Shown piece after piece: positions 46,501 to 61,500 of a stretch of 64,000 nucleotides of DNA. The translations under genes were made by a program, and so were the position numbers. This stretch comes from Rhinopomastus cyanomelas (Eukaryota; Chordata; Aves; Bucerotiformes; Rhinopomastidae). Numbering within the stretch: the stretch's first letter is position 1; each line of letters opens with the position of its first letter. A model generated the notes under the pieces. That model saw only the letters and a list, made by a program, of their open reading frames with translations, was not told the origin of the DNA and did no database searches. The stretch lies in the NCBI GenBank assembly GCA_013400115.1, contig VXBP01007533.1:124001-188000 (forward strand), given 5' to 3'.

Positions 46501-49500
46501 TTCTCTGTGTCAGCTAGTGATAAGACAAAGGGGCAATGGTTGTAAGCTGGGACATAGGAGGTTCCCTCTAAATATCAGAAGGAACTTCTTCCCAGTGAGC
46601 GTGACAGAGCACCGGAACAGGCTGCCCATGGAGGTTGTGGAGTCTCCTTCTCTGGAGACCTTTAAGGTCTGCTTGGATGTGTTCCTGTGCGACTTGTTCT
46701 AAGTGTTCCTGTTGTGGCAGGGGGATTAGACTGGATGATCTTTCAAGGTCTCTTCCAGTCCCTAATGTTTTGTAATACTGTGATTCATAGAAACCTTAAA
46801 ACTCATCCTACCCCCCCTCTATTTTTCATGGTTAAAGTTCTTTTTCATCTGAAACTTTGTTCCTGCTAAAGACTGAGGCAAAGACACAGCCTCTATTTTT
46901 GTACTTGTGGTCAGAATGACTGGGCTCAGAGGAGTGAAGTGAATATGAAGTGTGTTTTCTTGGGTGCCTGTCTATGTAATGATGCTCAGTCATCACATAA
47001 TGTTGCTGCCAGGTGGGATAGTGATGCCAGAGCAGTTCAGCTGCAGTGAGTAAATTAAAGAATGTTTCAGAGACCCTCTGCAACTTTTGTTGTGACAGGT
47101 TAATGCTCTTCTGCCAGTTATATAAAAGATAAAGCATTGCATTGCTGGCCATCATATACAAGCTCAGGCATTTTATTTTATCTCAGTTTGGCTTCTTTTT
47201 ACCAGAAGCATGCTGGCATAGTAGTGTAACTGCAAAGTATTGTGTAGTCTCGATTTAAACAGTGCCATGGCTACTGTGTTCAGCAGTTATGTTCTTATTC
47301 ACTGTGACTCAAGGTTGTGTAGCTTCATTGTACAGCTATTTCTTAAAAATGTATAGACAGTATTATTCACATATAAATACTAGATTCTCAGATTTATATG
47401 GGTGTAATTTTTTGCCCTAGGTACTTCAAGATCACCTTCTAAAAGAAACACCTGATACGCTCAGTGACCCACAGTATGTCTGCCTGCTTGAATGTATATG
47501 TTTTAAGTATTGGCAAGTATGGGGTTCTCTGTTCCTGCAGGTAGTGGATTTAGTTTTGTTTCAAGAGCAAGAATAGTTATTTGAGTTCAAAATTTAGTAA
47601 TTTTCTTTGTGACTGAAGTATTAATCTTTTAGAAACTGTTAGCAGTTGCCTAATTCTTCATTCAGCTCTTTTAGAAGTAGGGTTTTTGAATAACTGGAAG
47701 GTGAGATGACTTGAAACACTCCATTGTTATTGGTACCTTTAATGTTGTTTAGTATTGTTAGACAGAACTTACAGAAATTTACATGTTTACGTTGCTGTCA
47801 TCTGATATCAAAAGAAGAACACAGAAAATTGGGTAATTGTTTAGGCAATTTAAGAAGAGCTTGAGAAGCCCACTCTTATGTTTAGCGTTTGGTTTAGTTA
47901 TTGACTTTTTTTTTATTTTCCCCTCTGAGAACTGTTCCACAGGAAGAAAGGGAAGCCAAATTTTTCCGAATTCTGACCTGTTCCTTGTTAGCTTTAAAGA
48001 AGCTGCTTAGCATGTTGCCAAAGAAAGAGTTGCGTTCTCTGGAGGAAAAGTTAATGTCACTTCTGTCCCAAAACAAATTTTGGAAATACAGCAAGCACAG
48101 CATACCACAGGTGACTTAATTTCTTCTTATGGTAGTATTTTGTTAAAAAGTTTTAAGATGCTTTTGGGGAAATGTCTTTCGATAAATATATTAAAATACG
48201 TTTTAATAGCCATGTAATCACTAAACACGTTACTTCAAAATATTAAACAGACTTACAATTTTTTTGCTTGTATTTATTTTTAATAATTAAGTTTTATTTG
48301 CTGATGTGGTAAAATACAAGTTAACATTGAATTTAAAAGGAATGTTACAATCTACGTGCAGTGACAAAGCAAATGTTAGTCACTTGACTAACGTTTTTTC
48401 TGTTTTTCTGCGACTGTTGTCAGGTTCGCTCAGCTTTCTTTGAGCTAGCTTCTGCTTTTTGCCAATACATGCCTGAGCTGGTGCAAGCTGAAGCACCAAG
48501 AGTTTGTCCTGCTGTTCTTCTCAACATCGATGACAGTGATGCCGTGGTGTGTCCTGCTCTTTGGGAAGCTGTGCTTTACACTGTTGCCACCATTGAGGTA
48601 ATGTGGGAAACCAGAGGTGCAGATGTTTTATTTGAATTTTTCACCAAGTGTCATTTTTCTCTGTGTAGAATTAGGAACAGCAGCTTGACTCTGTTTTCTT
48701 TATGAAGAATAACAGCTTATCAATGCTGCATGTCCCTTCTTCCTCCCTAGAAGGGTTTCTCTACAACTTTAAAATACATTCTGTCCAGCATGACTGAAAA
48801 TAAGAGTTATTTTATACATTAAATTATCCCGAGTCCCCTTGACTAAATGTAGTTACTAATAAGTATAATAATACTTAGAAACTTTTTCTTGGTTAAAGAT
48901 GGTTGCAAAAATGATCTCTAGTGTCTAATTTCTGGCTTGTTTCCCTTTATTTGATGCTTAGTTTTATAACTATTTTTTTCTTTTAATTTTAAGTGAAATA
49001 TAAGCTTCAAATTTATTAGCAGCATGGTGTTGCCATAGGCAGGGTTATCCTGGGGGTTTAGTGCAGCATATATTTTTTCTAACTGCTAGCATAAAACTGT
49101 AGCAATATATGGGATGTGTATCAAATCTAGTTAGGTGGAAGTATGATGACAAAAATCTTCAGGGTGGCTCAGAAAGTGCCAACATGTTTTCTAGCCATCA
49201 GATTTTTGAGGACAGTTTTGCAGTCAATAATGCTTCTGAAGGTAGGATTTTTTTAATCATCGTTTATTCTTGATAATAAGAATCTCAGAATTAAATACAG
49301 GACAAGGTACAGTAATGATTTTTATGAGGCATCTGTAAAGCATTATTAAAGATGAGTGTTTAATTGGTAACAAGGAAGGGATATTAATTTAAAAAAATGC
49401 ACAAAATAGTGTATTTTTTGAACTCACAAGTTGAAATAGAGAGGAGTACCAGAAGTGAATTTAAATTTTACTATAACATGTTTCAGCTGCAACACAAGGA

Positions 49501-52500
49501 GGTTAGATGCCTAACTTGCAAGTTTTTCCCAGGGCAAAATACTGCCATTTAGTTTACTATAGATGTTTGTGGTTTTTTTCTGTAGGACTGTTGGAGTCAT
49601 GTGAATTTGAAAAAGGGAGTTCTGCCAAAGCTGTGGGCAGTGCTTCGAGAAGGTGGACGAGGGCTAGCTACTGTTATATATCCAAATATCTTGCCGTTCA
49701 TTAGCAAGGTACCTCCCGAAATTGCAGAACCAAAGTTGGAATATTTCAGAACACTTTTCAGCTCTATAATTCAAGGGTATGAACCACAAATTTATCTATT
49801 TATTTGTTTTTTAAAAAAATCAGTCTCTCTTTATATTTGGAAACATGAGAATGCATCTCATTTAAGCATTTAAAATAAAAAAAAATCATTTGGCTTGATG
49901 ATATTTAAATATGCACTAAATGTTTGAGAAAAGACTGTTTTCACTATTATATTTGAAAGTCATAGTTTTAAATTATACAAAATGTGAGTCAGTCTTCTGT
50001 GGCTGTTGTTGTAATCTTCAACATTCAACCTTCTGTTTTTATTTCACTACATCTTTCTAAACTAAAGCGTTCTTACCTCTCCTTGCAAAGCTTTGTGTTT
50101 ATACCACAATAGATTATATAATAGGAAATTAATTTAAGATTAAGTGTGGGATTAGCATTGTGATTGTGAAATTTGCTGCACGCAGTAACTTTAATTCTTC
50201 TGACACTGATTTATAAAGGATTGAAACTGTCTTTAAATACATCAAACCCAGCTTCTATCAAATGTATTTTGAATAGATATATGCATTTTTTCCTCAAAAG
50301 TATATTTCAGTTATTTTATGGAAAACTAAAATGTGGCTTGTTTAAAGAAAACGAATTCTTGGCACATATTGGTGTGGCTATTAGCAGAGCTCTCGGAGAA
50401 GAGCATTCTGTATGGGTAGGTTGTGAAAAGTGCTAAAATTTTATTACAAGTGGTGCAATGATTTTAATATTTCTGTGATAATCTGTGTGGTCTAATTTTC
50501 AGTAGGAAGCAAAGAAGTCATGATCAGATTATAACTGGCTATTGTGAAGCTTTCTTTCAGTGACTTTTTGTTTTAGTGCTTTTTTATACTTTTTTGTCTG
50601 TCATGACAAACTGATGCTTTCTAAGCCTCTGATATGTGTAGAAAATTGCAAAGGATTTTGTCTAACAGCTGAAAGAGTAGACAATATGCTTCGCTGGCTG
50701 GGTATGTTTCCTCTACTTATGTGTTGTTTTTTTTTTAATTGATGCTAAAATTAGGTGAAAAAGTTATTTTAACATAATAAATATAGTAATTTATTATAAA
50801 TTGTTCCACTCGCTAAACATGTCCAATTTGGTTTGTTTTGCTCTGCTCCCATCAGCGATTCTTTGATTCTGTATGCTCACGTTGGTATTGCCTAGTTAAG
50901 AACAGCGTCACCAAGGTTACATTCATTACGTACATGCTGGATTTCTCGGGACCATGGATGGCTGACTGTGCCCTCCCTCTGGTGTTGCCTTTCAATAGGT
51001 TGTCAAGTGAGCGAGCAGTAGCCAGCCCTTCAGAAAGTTCAGCAATTATAACTGCATTTATGGAATGTCTGCGCTTTGCCGTACTACACAAAATAGACGA
51101 CGAAGATAACCAAAGACAAATTCATCAGATGCTTATATGTGACCAGGTATTTAGTAGAAGTGCTTAATATTGTTCTGTGTATGTGTAGTAATATAAAGAA
51201 CTTAAATTTCTGTGAGGGTTTACTTCTTTATAGAAAAATTCACTCTATTTTAAGAAACAAATGTTACTGAATGTAGTAATTTTTTTCCTTCCCATAAAAT
51301 TATTGCTTTTGCTGTGCATTTTAAATTATTCTTTTAAAAAGCATCCTATCCTGTGTATTAACTGTCCAGATCTGAGTATAATTCTGATATTTCTAGAAGT
51401 GCTTCTGGAATGTTTTTCAAAGTTAAAGAATTTCCTTGTATTATCACCATCTAGTTTGGTCACTGTTCTTTAACACTTTGTCTTTCTAGCTAATTCCTCT
51501 TACCAGTGCTGTACTTACGGAGCCCAGATTACAAAATGGACCATTGTTCTATCAAGTAGCAGAAACACTGCGCTTCTGGGAAGCTAAGGCAGAACTCTCT
51601 AGTGATGACAGCACAGATGAAGTTTTTCAGAACCTATTGTCAAATTTTTGGGACCATCTTTTAAAAATATGTGTACTGCACATTGACACGTTGGATGCTG
51701 ATGAGAAATCATTTTTTGCCATATCTGATATGCTAGAAATTCTTCAGAATCCAAGGAGTGCTACAAAACCAAACAACAGAAAATCTCTAAAAATCAGATT
51801 TACAAATGAAGATGAATTGGAAAGAAACACAGAGAATAGAAAGCTCATGGAAGTGAGAAATGGGGACTCTGAAGTACAGGGCGACTTGCAGCATAATTCG
51901 TTTCTAAGGAAAGAACCTTTAGAGAATGTAGTCTGCAGCCTTGCTGAACTGAGTTTTGTGTATGCCAATGAGCAGAAGTCAGAGCAGCATTTGAAATTTC
52001 TCTCAGCTCTGCTCAACTCATTTTCTTCAAACAAAGTTTTTCAAGTACTTGTAGACCAGACGAAAAATGCAAGCTCTACTCAAGCTGAAATCCAAAATCA
52101 TGAAAGTCCATCTGTACAATTTCTGTACATTAATTTAATAACTTGGCTGAAAGAAGACTGGAGGAAAGACACGCATTTTCTGGTTGATATTTTGTACAGT
52201 GTGCTCAATTGTTGCAACAGCAACAATGAAAGGAAAGTCATTCTTGATGGTTTAATGAAGGTATGACTCTTGTACGTTTTATTACTAGTTGTTAGCGATT
52301 ACTGTCTTTGAGGTTTGTAGTTGGTAAATAATTTTATTTTGGGTCTGTGGAATGGAATTTATGTTACATGATTTTAGATAAGTTTTGTGCTAGAAGAATA
52401 GATTTAGGAAAGGTTGGTAGAACAGTGTTGCATTGAAAGGTTATGAAATGTCACTTTTCATATGATATAAATAATTTAAAAATATATAAATTTCATTCTT

Positions 52501-55500
52501 TAGTGTGCTTTTATACTAGTCATCAGTGGCTTCTCTTATAAATACAGTCCCATATTGATCTCTATGGTAGAGAAAGACTTGGAAGCCAAAAATAATGCAA
52601 TCAAAAACCTTGTTACTGAAACTTAGCAACGTCTGCTTGTCCCCTGCAGAAAATGAAGTTGTAGACCAAGCAGTTTAAATGGTATAAAATACTTCCTATA
52701 CATTAGAGAACTTTTAAAATATTGTGCACTTCTGTTTTTCTTTTCAGATGGATCTGAAATGGATTATTTTTCTCCAGATAATTCAAAAGGTGCATGTTAA
52801 GACTTTTCTTGTTATGCATAGCTTTGTGTATTTCCTTGGTTTTAGCTTAGAGTTACTTGCATTTCAATTACTTGTTTTTTAATTTAAGCAGTAATAATTT
52901 CCACTGTTTGAAAATCTTCCAGTAACAGTTTCATAGTGTTGTCTGTTTTAAATGCATTTAAATATAGGGACAGTCTTTTAAATGAAATGTTGATACTGAA
53001 ACAAAATAATCTTTGTCCTTTCTAATTTTGATCAGTTTGCTCTTTGAGCCATGGTGAATCCTGATTTGTTCTGATCATCCACTCTAAGCTAGAGGAAATT
53101 ACATAGTGTGTAAGACCAGTAATTTAAATGGTTATTTGACTCATCACCCTTATATCATGCTTGTGAGGAAAAGCTAGTGTACTGATTTTTCACACAGGAT
53201 ATTGAGAGACTAACATTCAGGTAATTGCCTGGGATGCAATATGAAGCGTGGTGTATTACAAATTTATGGTCAAGAACTTACAGCACTTTATTTATAATCC
53301 AGTGCATTGACTATAGTATCTTTCTTCTCAGATACAGTAACTTTTGAGAATCCTTAGCATTTATGAAGTTATAATTTATAATGGCCTATCATCTAAATAA
53401 TATTTCTGACGGGTGACCTTTCATTTCTTTTTAGAGAAATTCAGATGCTGCAAATAAATTTTGTGTTGTAAACAGATTTTTTTCAACTAAGCTGATCATC
53501 CAGAAGTTGTTTTTCTAACTCTAGTGTAGGCATTCTCTGGGCTTTCTGTACTTGGAGAAAAGGAAAAAGAAGAGCTTTAGAAGGTGACTTGTGGGAGGCC
53601 TGACTTTTGCTAGAAACAGCTACTAAAATAAAGTTTGGAGGGGATTGCTGTGAGTGTAAACATGTAGAGAATTGCTGTCTGTGATGGATGGTAACATTTC
53701 CACTCTGTGTGTGCAGGTTTGACATAAGAACCCTCATAAGATTATTAGAATTTTGTTTTCTTGTGATTCAGGCATGCTCAAACACAACAAAACTTTCCTT
53801 AGTCTCTGATTGGCTGAAGGGCGATACACTTGGAGAAAGACTTGTGATGCTGGCAGATGAGCTGTGTCACCTGGGTTTAAAACCTGTAACAGCTTCGTCA
53901 GAATCATCCTCTTCAGAAAGTTGGACTCTCCTGAGCTTTGTGTTGTCACAACATGTTAAAAATGGTAAGCAGATTTGGTTTTGGAGTTTGTGACATTTAA
54001 GTACCACCCTTATGCTTTGTAAAGTGTTGAAAGGGATCTCCCAGAGTACTTAATTTGTACTACCTGGGCTTTCTTATATTGGTTCTCTGTTTGCTTGTGG
54101 CTGATTTTTTTTTACCTCAGTCATTTGACTGTGTGCAGTTTAATTTTGTAAACACTGACTTGCACTAGCAACATCGTGGGTATTTTTGGTCTGCTTTTGT
54201 AAACAAAAGTCAGTGTTTAAAGAACCGATTCAGGTTTTCTAGTCTGGAAAACCTGAAGAAAACTTGTGTAGTTTGACTTATTAGCTGATGTGCATAAGAT
54301 AATATTAATTTTTGAACCATACCCACCTGGAATTTATCTTCAAAACTGGAGTAAAAAAACATATAGCGTGTGTTGGCAGTGCTTTGTTACAGGACCTATG
54401 AGCCATTTTCAGTTAGATTCCTGTATATTAATAGCTGTGTGCACGTGATTGTACTGTATATGTAATCTGGTTTTTATTAATAACATCCTATTTAATTTAT
54501 TCTTTGCATTTTATGATATGTGATGTAGACTTCTACTGGAGTTCAATTTATAGAACCATGGAATGGTCTGAGATCTGGGAGTTCTAGAATTAGAGGGTTC
54601 TAACCACCCTGCCATAGACAGGGACACCTCTCACTAGATCAGGTTTCTCTAAGTCCCACCCTACCTGGCCTTTAACACCTCCAAGGAGCAGGCATCCACA
54701 ACTTCTCTGGGCAACACTACTCTTGTAGTGAAGAACCTCCACATTAGAGTCTACCATCTTTTAGCTTGAAACTTTCCCCTTTGTCCTGTCACTTGTAAAC
54801 ATCCCCTCTCCAGCTTTCCTGTAGGCCCCCTTCAGATACTGGATGCTGAAAGGTTCACCTGGAGCTTTCTCTAACCCGAGACCTCCAACTCTGTCTTTTC
54901 ATGATATTTTCGGTGTAAACTGGATATTTGTGTTTTGTTAAACTCAGCATTTGTTTTGATCTTTGAGGTATAACGAGCTTCAGCTTACCTGAATGTCGGG
55001 CACATTCATGGTGTTTTCTAGTTTCAGAGTGGCACAGAGCAAGCTGACTGCAGTGGGTGTTCGTAGATAGCCTTTTCTGAAGGCGCTGTGAGATTATGTC
55101 TGTTACTGGAAGTTTTGTTGTAGAGGAGCGTCATAAAAACCCATTCCCTCTGTCCAGAATTGGTACATATTGATACAATGCCTTTGAATGGTCATGTTTA
55201 CCAAGTCATCAAAGCATAATCTCTTTCCATAACAGAATCTTTGATCAGTGAACCTTTTGTTGAAAGGATTATTGATAAACTTCAGGCCGCTTTGTCTAAA
55301 GCGAAGGATCTTTCTGAAGCTGGAAATATTGAACCATCAGTATCTTTCATCTGTGATGTAGCCTCAAGCTTTTTCAGCTCAGTTAAAGGGTGTTTACTGA
55401 TGCCATCCTCAGAAGACTTGCTGCTTACCATATTCCAGTTGTGTGCTCTGAGGCAGAATGCTACACACTTAACAGGTACTTTTGGCAAAAAACTTCAAGT

Positions 55501-58500
55501 GAAGTTTTTTGTAGTTGATGATTACATTTAAATTTTTTTTTCATGAGGCAGTTTCAGATATATAATGGAATCCTGAGTTCATAGCCTTTTGCAAATTGCA
55601 GCCGTAACTGATTTGAAAAACTGTGCTTAATTTAAAATGCTTTAACTTACTACTACAAGCAAGTAGTTAACTGCTGGACATCCAGTCCTGTATGTTTTTA
55701 CAAGGATTTTCAATTTTGTTGTTAGTATCCATGTGCTTCAGCTAGGTTTGAGGCTGTGATAGTCCACATTTTCTGGAGTGCTAGATAATAATTTAAGGTG
55801 TATGAAGTACAAAGAATGAGCATTCTTGTTGTTCATTCTGCAATGTAGGGATCCTATGAAAAAATATGTGCAATCATCTCATTAAACATACGTATATTTA
55901 TTCTGAAACCATTTATATTGGTCAAGTTGCTTTGACAAATTCTGACCAATTTGTGTGTCCACCAACATCTCATTTTCAGAGTAAGATCCTGATTTGTCTT
56001 CTTAGAATGCAGAAATTCAGTGATAAATTGACGTATGCATTTACTAATGTAGTTAGAGAGGAAGAAATGTTGCAGTGTTGTGGTAGAAGTGGAAGAAGAG
56101 CAGCACTAGCGTAAAAACCACTGCTGCTTTGCAAATTATTATGTATGTTGTGAATGTTCAGAGTTTCAGTAATTTAAAAAATCTGTGGTTTTGAAGGCAA
56201 CAGGAACATCACTCCTACTCTCTCTGGCACTTGTGTGTCAGAGTTAATTTAGAATAGCTTTATGGCAAAATACCAATATATTTGTTTTGGATGGTTATGG
56301 CATGTAACACGGAGAAGAGAATTCTTCTACTCTGTGACCTTTAGACATGATTGTTGCTGTAAGCTGTAGGTTGCAATTGGGGATTACCTGTTTGTGGTGG
56401 CTTTGCTTAGACTGTTGGTTTTTTCCCCTTTGTCTACAATAGATTTACTTGTAGGTAAATTAAAGCACACCTGGATGTCTGGTGTAAGTTCACTTGTGTC
56501 TCAACTTCGGAGTATGCAGAAGCAGAGTACATTTTTGCATAAATCTGCACTGTGGATTAAGAATCAAATTCAGTCTTCCTCTTTGGATGTTAAAAGGTAA
56601 CTGCTTCATAACAGATTGTTTTTCAAAGCAAACTAAGATTAGTGCTATACTGTTCTTCATTTGACATCTGTATTACTAAGATTTTTCAGCTTTGCAGAAG
56701 TGAGAACTGAGATGTTGGTATAGCAAATATATAGCAAATAAAGCATCCTAAGTAGAGCATAATTTATAATGACTTTTTTACAGCATGTATAGCAATGATA
56801 CAAAATGTATAGCATCATATTAATGTGAAATAAAGCAGCTTACTCCTACTGGACAGTGCCAAACATGTCTGCAATGTTTTCTCTTTTTCTCAGCCTTCAG
56901 GTTTTGATGTCTACAGTTAGTGATTTGTTGTCTAAGCTTATGGAAGCTGACAGAGAGTCTGGACATCTTGTGGGAGATTATGTTGACTGTGTCACACCAA
57001 ACAAAACTGAGTGGGAGAAATTGCATGAATCTCTCTCTACTGAGGTATGAAAATGATAATGGACTTGCAGATCGCACATACCTTGAGTGTCTGTACTGTA
57101 GGGTGATAAACATTCTTTATTTTGCTGTGGCACTGCATATTATGAATATGCCTATTATGAATATGCATAAGTCCATGCAGATGGTCTTTTCATGACAGAG
57201 GACAAAATCTGTATGTTTATGGACTTACTGGAGTAGATCGTAATCTAAGAAATTACCCATTTCTGTGTGGAACACCTGCAATTTACAGTTCAGGAATTTT
57301 GTCTGACAGAATATGCCTCATGAGTGTTCTTACCTGTAAGTTAATTCTTCTGTAGGTTAACCTTCTAAGATTAATTTTGTGAAACACACCAATATCTGAA
57401 GGAACATGACATGATGACTACCAACATACATAGAGTTGAGCCTGGAGAGGAACGTAAGTGTCCTATCCAACCACCGTTATCTTCAGTAATGTGGCCAAGA
57501 GGGCAAACAGCATCCTGGGGTGGATCAGAAGAGGGGTGGTTAGCAGATCAAGAGAGGTTCTTCTCCCCCTTTACTCTGCACTGGTGAGACCACATCTGGA
57601 GTATTGTGTCTAGTTGTGGGCCCCTCAGTTCAAGAGGGATGTGGAGCTGCTGAAGGGAGTCCAGCACAGGACAATGATGATGGTGAAGGAAGTGGAGCAC
57701 CTCCCTTATGAGGACAGGCTGAGGGAGCTGGGTCTTTTTAGCTTGGAGGAGACTGAGGGATGTCAGGTGGATGGAGCCAGGCTCTTCTCAATGTCATCTA
57801 GTGATAGGACAAGGGGCGATGGTTGTAAGTTGGAACATAGGAGGTTCCCTATAAATATCCCTATAAATATTTATATATCCATATAAATATAAAGAAGGAA
57901 CTTCTTCCCAGTGAGCGTGATGGAGCACTGGAACAGGCTGCCCAGGGAGGTTGTGGAGTCTCCTTCACTGGAGGTGTTTAAAACCCGCCTGGACCTGTTC
58001 TTGTGCGACTTGGTCTAGGTCAAGGGTCCTCAAACTTTTTAAACAGGGGGCTGGTTCACTGTCCCTCAGACACTGTCAGGGGCTGGGCTATAGTTTGGAA
58101 AAAATTAATGAATTCCTATGCACGCTGCACATATTTTATTTGTCGTAGTGCACAAAAAACAGGAAAAAGAATGCAATATTGAAAATGAAGAACAATTGTA
58201 ACCAACAAAAACAATATTTCAATGTGGACTATGGGCCTGCTTTTGGCTAATGAGATGGTCAGTGTTAGGTTCCATATTTGTCACTGCTAGTCGTAGCAAG
58301 TGATGCGAGTGTTCGTCATTTAGTCTGGATCTGATTGGAGATTTCAGGTGTTTCATTTGGGGAAAAGTCTGCTCACAGACGCAGGTGCTGCCAAAGACGG
58401 TTGCGATTTTGAGTGCATGGTTCCTGAGATTATGAGATGTCTCTGAGGGGAGAGATGCATAGAAATTAGTAAGGCTGCTTGATTTGAATGCATCTTTCAG

Positions 58501-61500
58501 CGAGTCACAAGTCTGTAGTTCGACCAATTCCATTTGGTAAATTGGATCAACAGTTTCAACGTCAACAGAAATGGGTTCTGGAAAAGCTGTCTGTCCTGTT
58601 CATGGAGACGAAGCTCTTTAAATCTAATATGAAACTTCTTTTGCAACATTTCTAGTACATCCACACATGTTTTGTTTGGGAATGCAACTGCTGGTTTTTC
58701 TGCAGACAGGTTTTGAGTTGTGGGGAGATGGCAGAAGTTTTCTTCCTTTACTTGGTTAATGAGCGGGTCTAATTTGACTTGAAATGCTTTCACATGTGAA
58801 TACACAAATCACAGATGAGCTTCTCCTTTCCTTGAAGTTGGACATTGAAACTGTTGAGTAGCTCTGTTACATCTGTCAGAAACACAATGTGCCATTTCCA
58901 TTCTGCATCTTTGAGCTCTGGTACTTCTTTATTTTTAGAAAGCATAAAATCATAAACCTGTGGAAGTAAGTAATAAAATCGTTTCAAAACTCTCTCTTGA
59001 CTCGGCCAACTGACTTCTGTGTGGTACAGAATATCTTCATAGGCAACATTTAGCTCAGACAGAAATTCCTGAAAATGTCTGTGGTTTAGTGAATGAGCTC
59101 TAATGAAGTTAACACAAGAAACCACAGTTTTCATGACAAGAGTCCAGCTTCAGTAATTTACAACATTGATGCTTTTCAGTGCAGCAAGTTCCTCTGTGAC
59201 TTCAAAAGAATAATTTTTCCCATGAATGAAAATTAGAGTTGTGCAGAATCACGAACATCATTGCTTTCGTTGAGTGCCAATGAGAAATAGCAAAGTTTTT
59301 TTGAGGAGTAAATACCAGCAGGCCGCATTGGAGACCCTGTGGGGCCGTATCTGGCCCGCGGGCTGGGGTTTGAGGACCCCTGGTCTAGGTGATCCTGCTG
59401 TGGCAGGGGGATTGGACTGGATGATCTTTTGAGGTCCCTTCTAATCCCTAATGATTCTATGATTCTATTATTTCTTGTAAATGATAATGGATTATAATGG
59501 TAAATATACTGTGTTTTGAAGCAGCAGTGGATTTTCAAGTTGCTGCTGGGCATTTAGTTATTTTTGGTATGGTGGAGTGGGTAATCCTCACCATTGTGCC
59601 TTTTGCGTCAAGTGTATCTTTCATGGTTATTTTTTAATAATTCTGAGTTTTCATGGTTAAACATAATAGCTCTTCTGTGAATTGTTAAAATGTCAATTAT
59701 TTGTTCATGCTCTTTTTTTTTTTTTTTATGCGCTTATTACAGTGGATGCACAAACCACTTTTGGAGGGAAGGCTTAGTATGAACTGTGAACCTTTGGGAT
59801 CTTGTGTTAAACTGTGTGGCACAACTACACTTCCAGGCCATCTGTGTGCTTCAGCTTTGTTAAGTAAAATGGTACTGCTTGTATTGGAAAATGGTATAGT
59901 CCATGGAAGCAAGGATGCTGCAAGAAAGAAGTTTGACAATATAAGTAAGTTACAGTGATGAAACTTCAAAGGAATTTAATTTTACAATTGTTGTAGGTTA
60001 ACCTGAATTGACAATTTGAAATGAATAGTTAAAAGTTTGCCAAAGACATGAGAAATCAGCCTTTTCCTTCTGTTGTTTACGTGAGATTTTTTTCTTGTAT
60101 TCTTCTTTAAAAGTGTAAGTATGCACAGGTATAGTATTCATATTTCTTAGACTTTTTGTCATTATATACGTGCTGTTTCAACAGAATGTAGAATTTGTAG
60201 AAGTCTGAATTTACAATGAATGTCAAAGTTCTTCATTGCTAAAATATGCATGAAGGGGCAGTGGGAACTGTATCCATGCCATGGTGTACATACCCAGAGT
60301 ATTGAGCCATAATGTGAAGATATTTTAAGGCAACAATGTTTCTTAATTCCAATTCCTTGTTTCTTTTTATTTATAGAATACTGAAGTTAGAGCCAACATT
60401 ATCAAACCAACACAAATTAATTCAAAAGACTGACCACAATAAGAAGTATAATTCTTCAGTCTAGGTCTTTGTAAGCTAGTGAAGAAAATATCATTAGCAT
60501 CAGATCTGTTTTGGTTTTTTTCTGGACTTAGATTTTGATAGCCTGTTTGCAATAAACAAACAAATTAATTAATACATGAATTTATGTATAAAAAAGTCTG
60601 AATGGAGAAGAATTAGAATTCATGTCATGCTTGTTTTAAAATTTCTTGAACATCTGGAACAGATTGTTGCATCTTTTTCTTCTCCTGTGTTATATGATGC
60701 AGTAGCTTTGAATTATTGCTTTGAAGTACATGAGACTGCAGATAAATGTAATATTTTTAATTAATGAAAATTCTGGGTTTTTTTAAGAAAGTAAACCCTC
60801 CAAAAACTTGACCTGAAACTTCTGCTTGTTCACAGAATTTACTAACGGTTCTTAGTAAAAAAGAACTTTTGCTGTTTGATTAGTTGCAGAGCTGTTGTAC
60901 TCATTACAATGGATTGAAGAATTGGAGAATCCTCCTGATCTGTTTCTAGAATATATTCATATGTTAGAAGAAATGCACATCATGTATGAGAAGTTCATAG
61001 CACTTGCTAATGCAACCGGTCTTCAGCAAACATTATTTGATAGGTATGTAAGAAAAGTAAAAAACCACTTAAGTCTATCTTCATATTTTGTCTTATATAA
61101 GTGCAGACATATTTCCTTATGTATATTGATTCAGACTTCATCAAACTGCCTTTGTTGTGAACTGTGTGTCGGTGTATATTAACTGGGGGGTTTTTTTTCT
61201 CTATTGAAGGTCAAAGGAACATGGAAGACTCTGGTCTTTAACAATGGCTAAAGTGGTTCATGTGGAAAATGCTGTATTGAGTGAAATGAAAGAACTTTTT
61301 CAGACAACAGAAGGGTATCAACTTTTATAAGACTATAAACTTCTAGTTTGTCGCAAAGGTGGTAATCTTAGGTGGTAGTGTGACTGATGAATGACAACTG
61401 AAGACTGAAAATTTGGTAAAATAGGTATATGGCATGTAAAAGTGAGACTCGGTGTACTGTGTGGGATTAGTAGTATCACGGTGTATTAGGTCATTTTGAA

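Noticed and set aside
58219..59134. Host gene similar to GTF2IRD2
   Set aside because: The similarity is to the transposase-derived part only, it is frameshifted, and it lies wholly within hAT inverted repeats and a target duplication.
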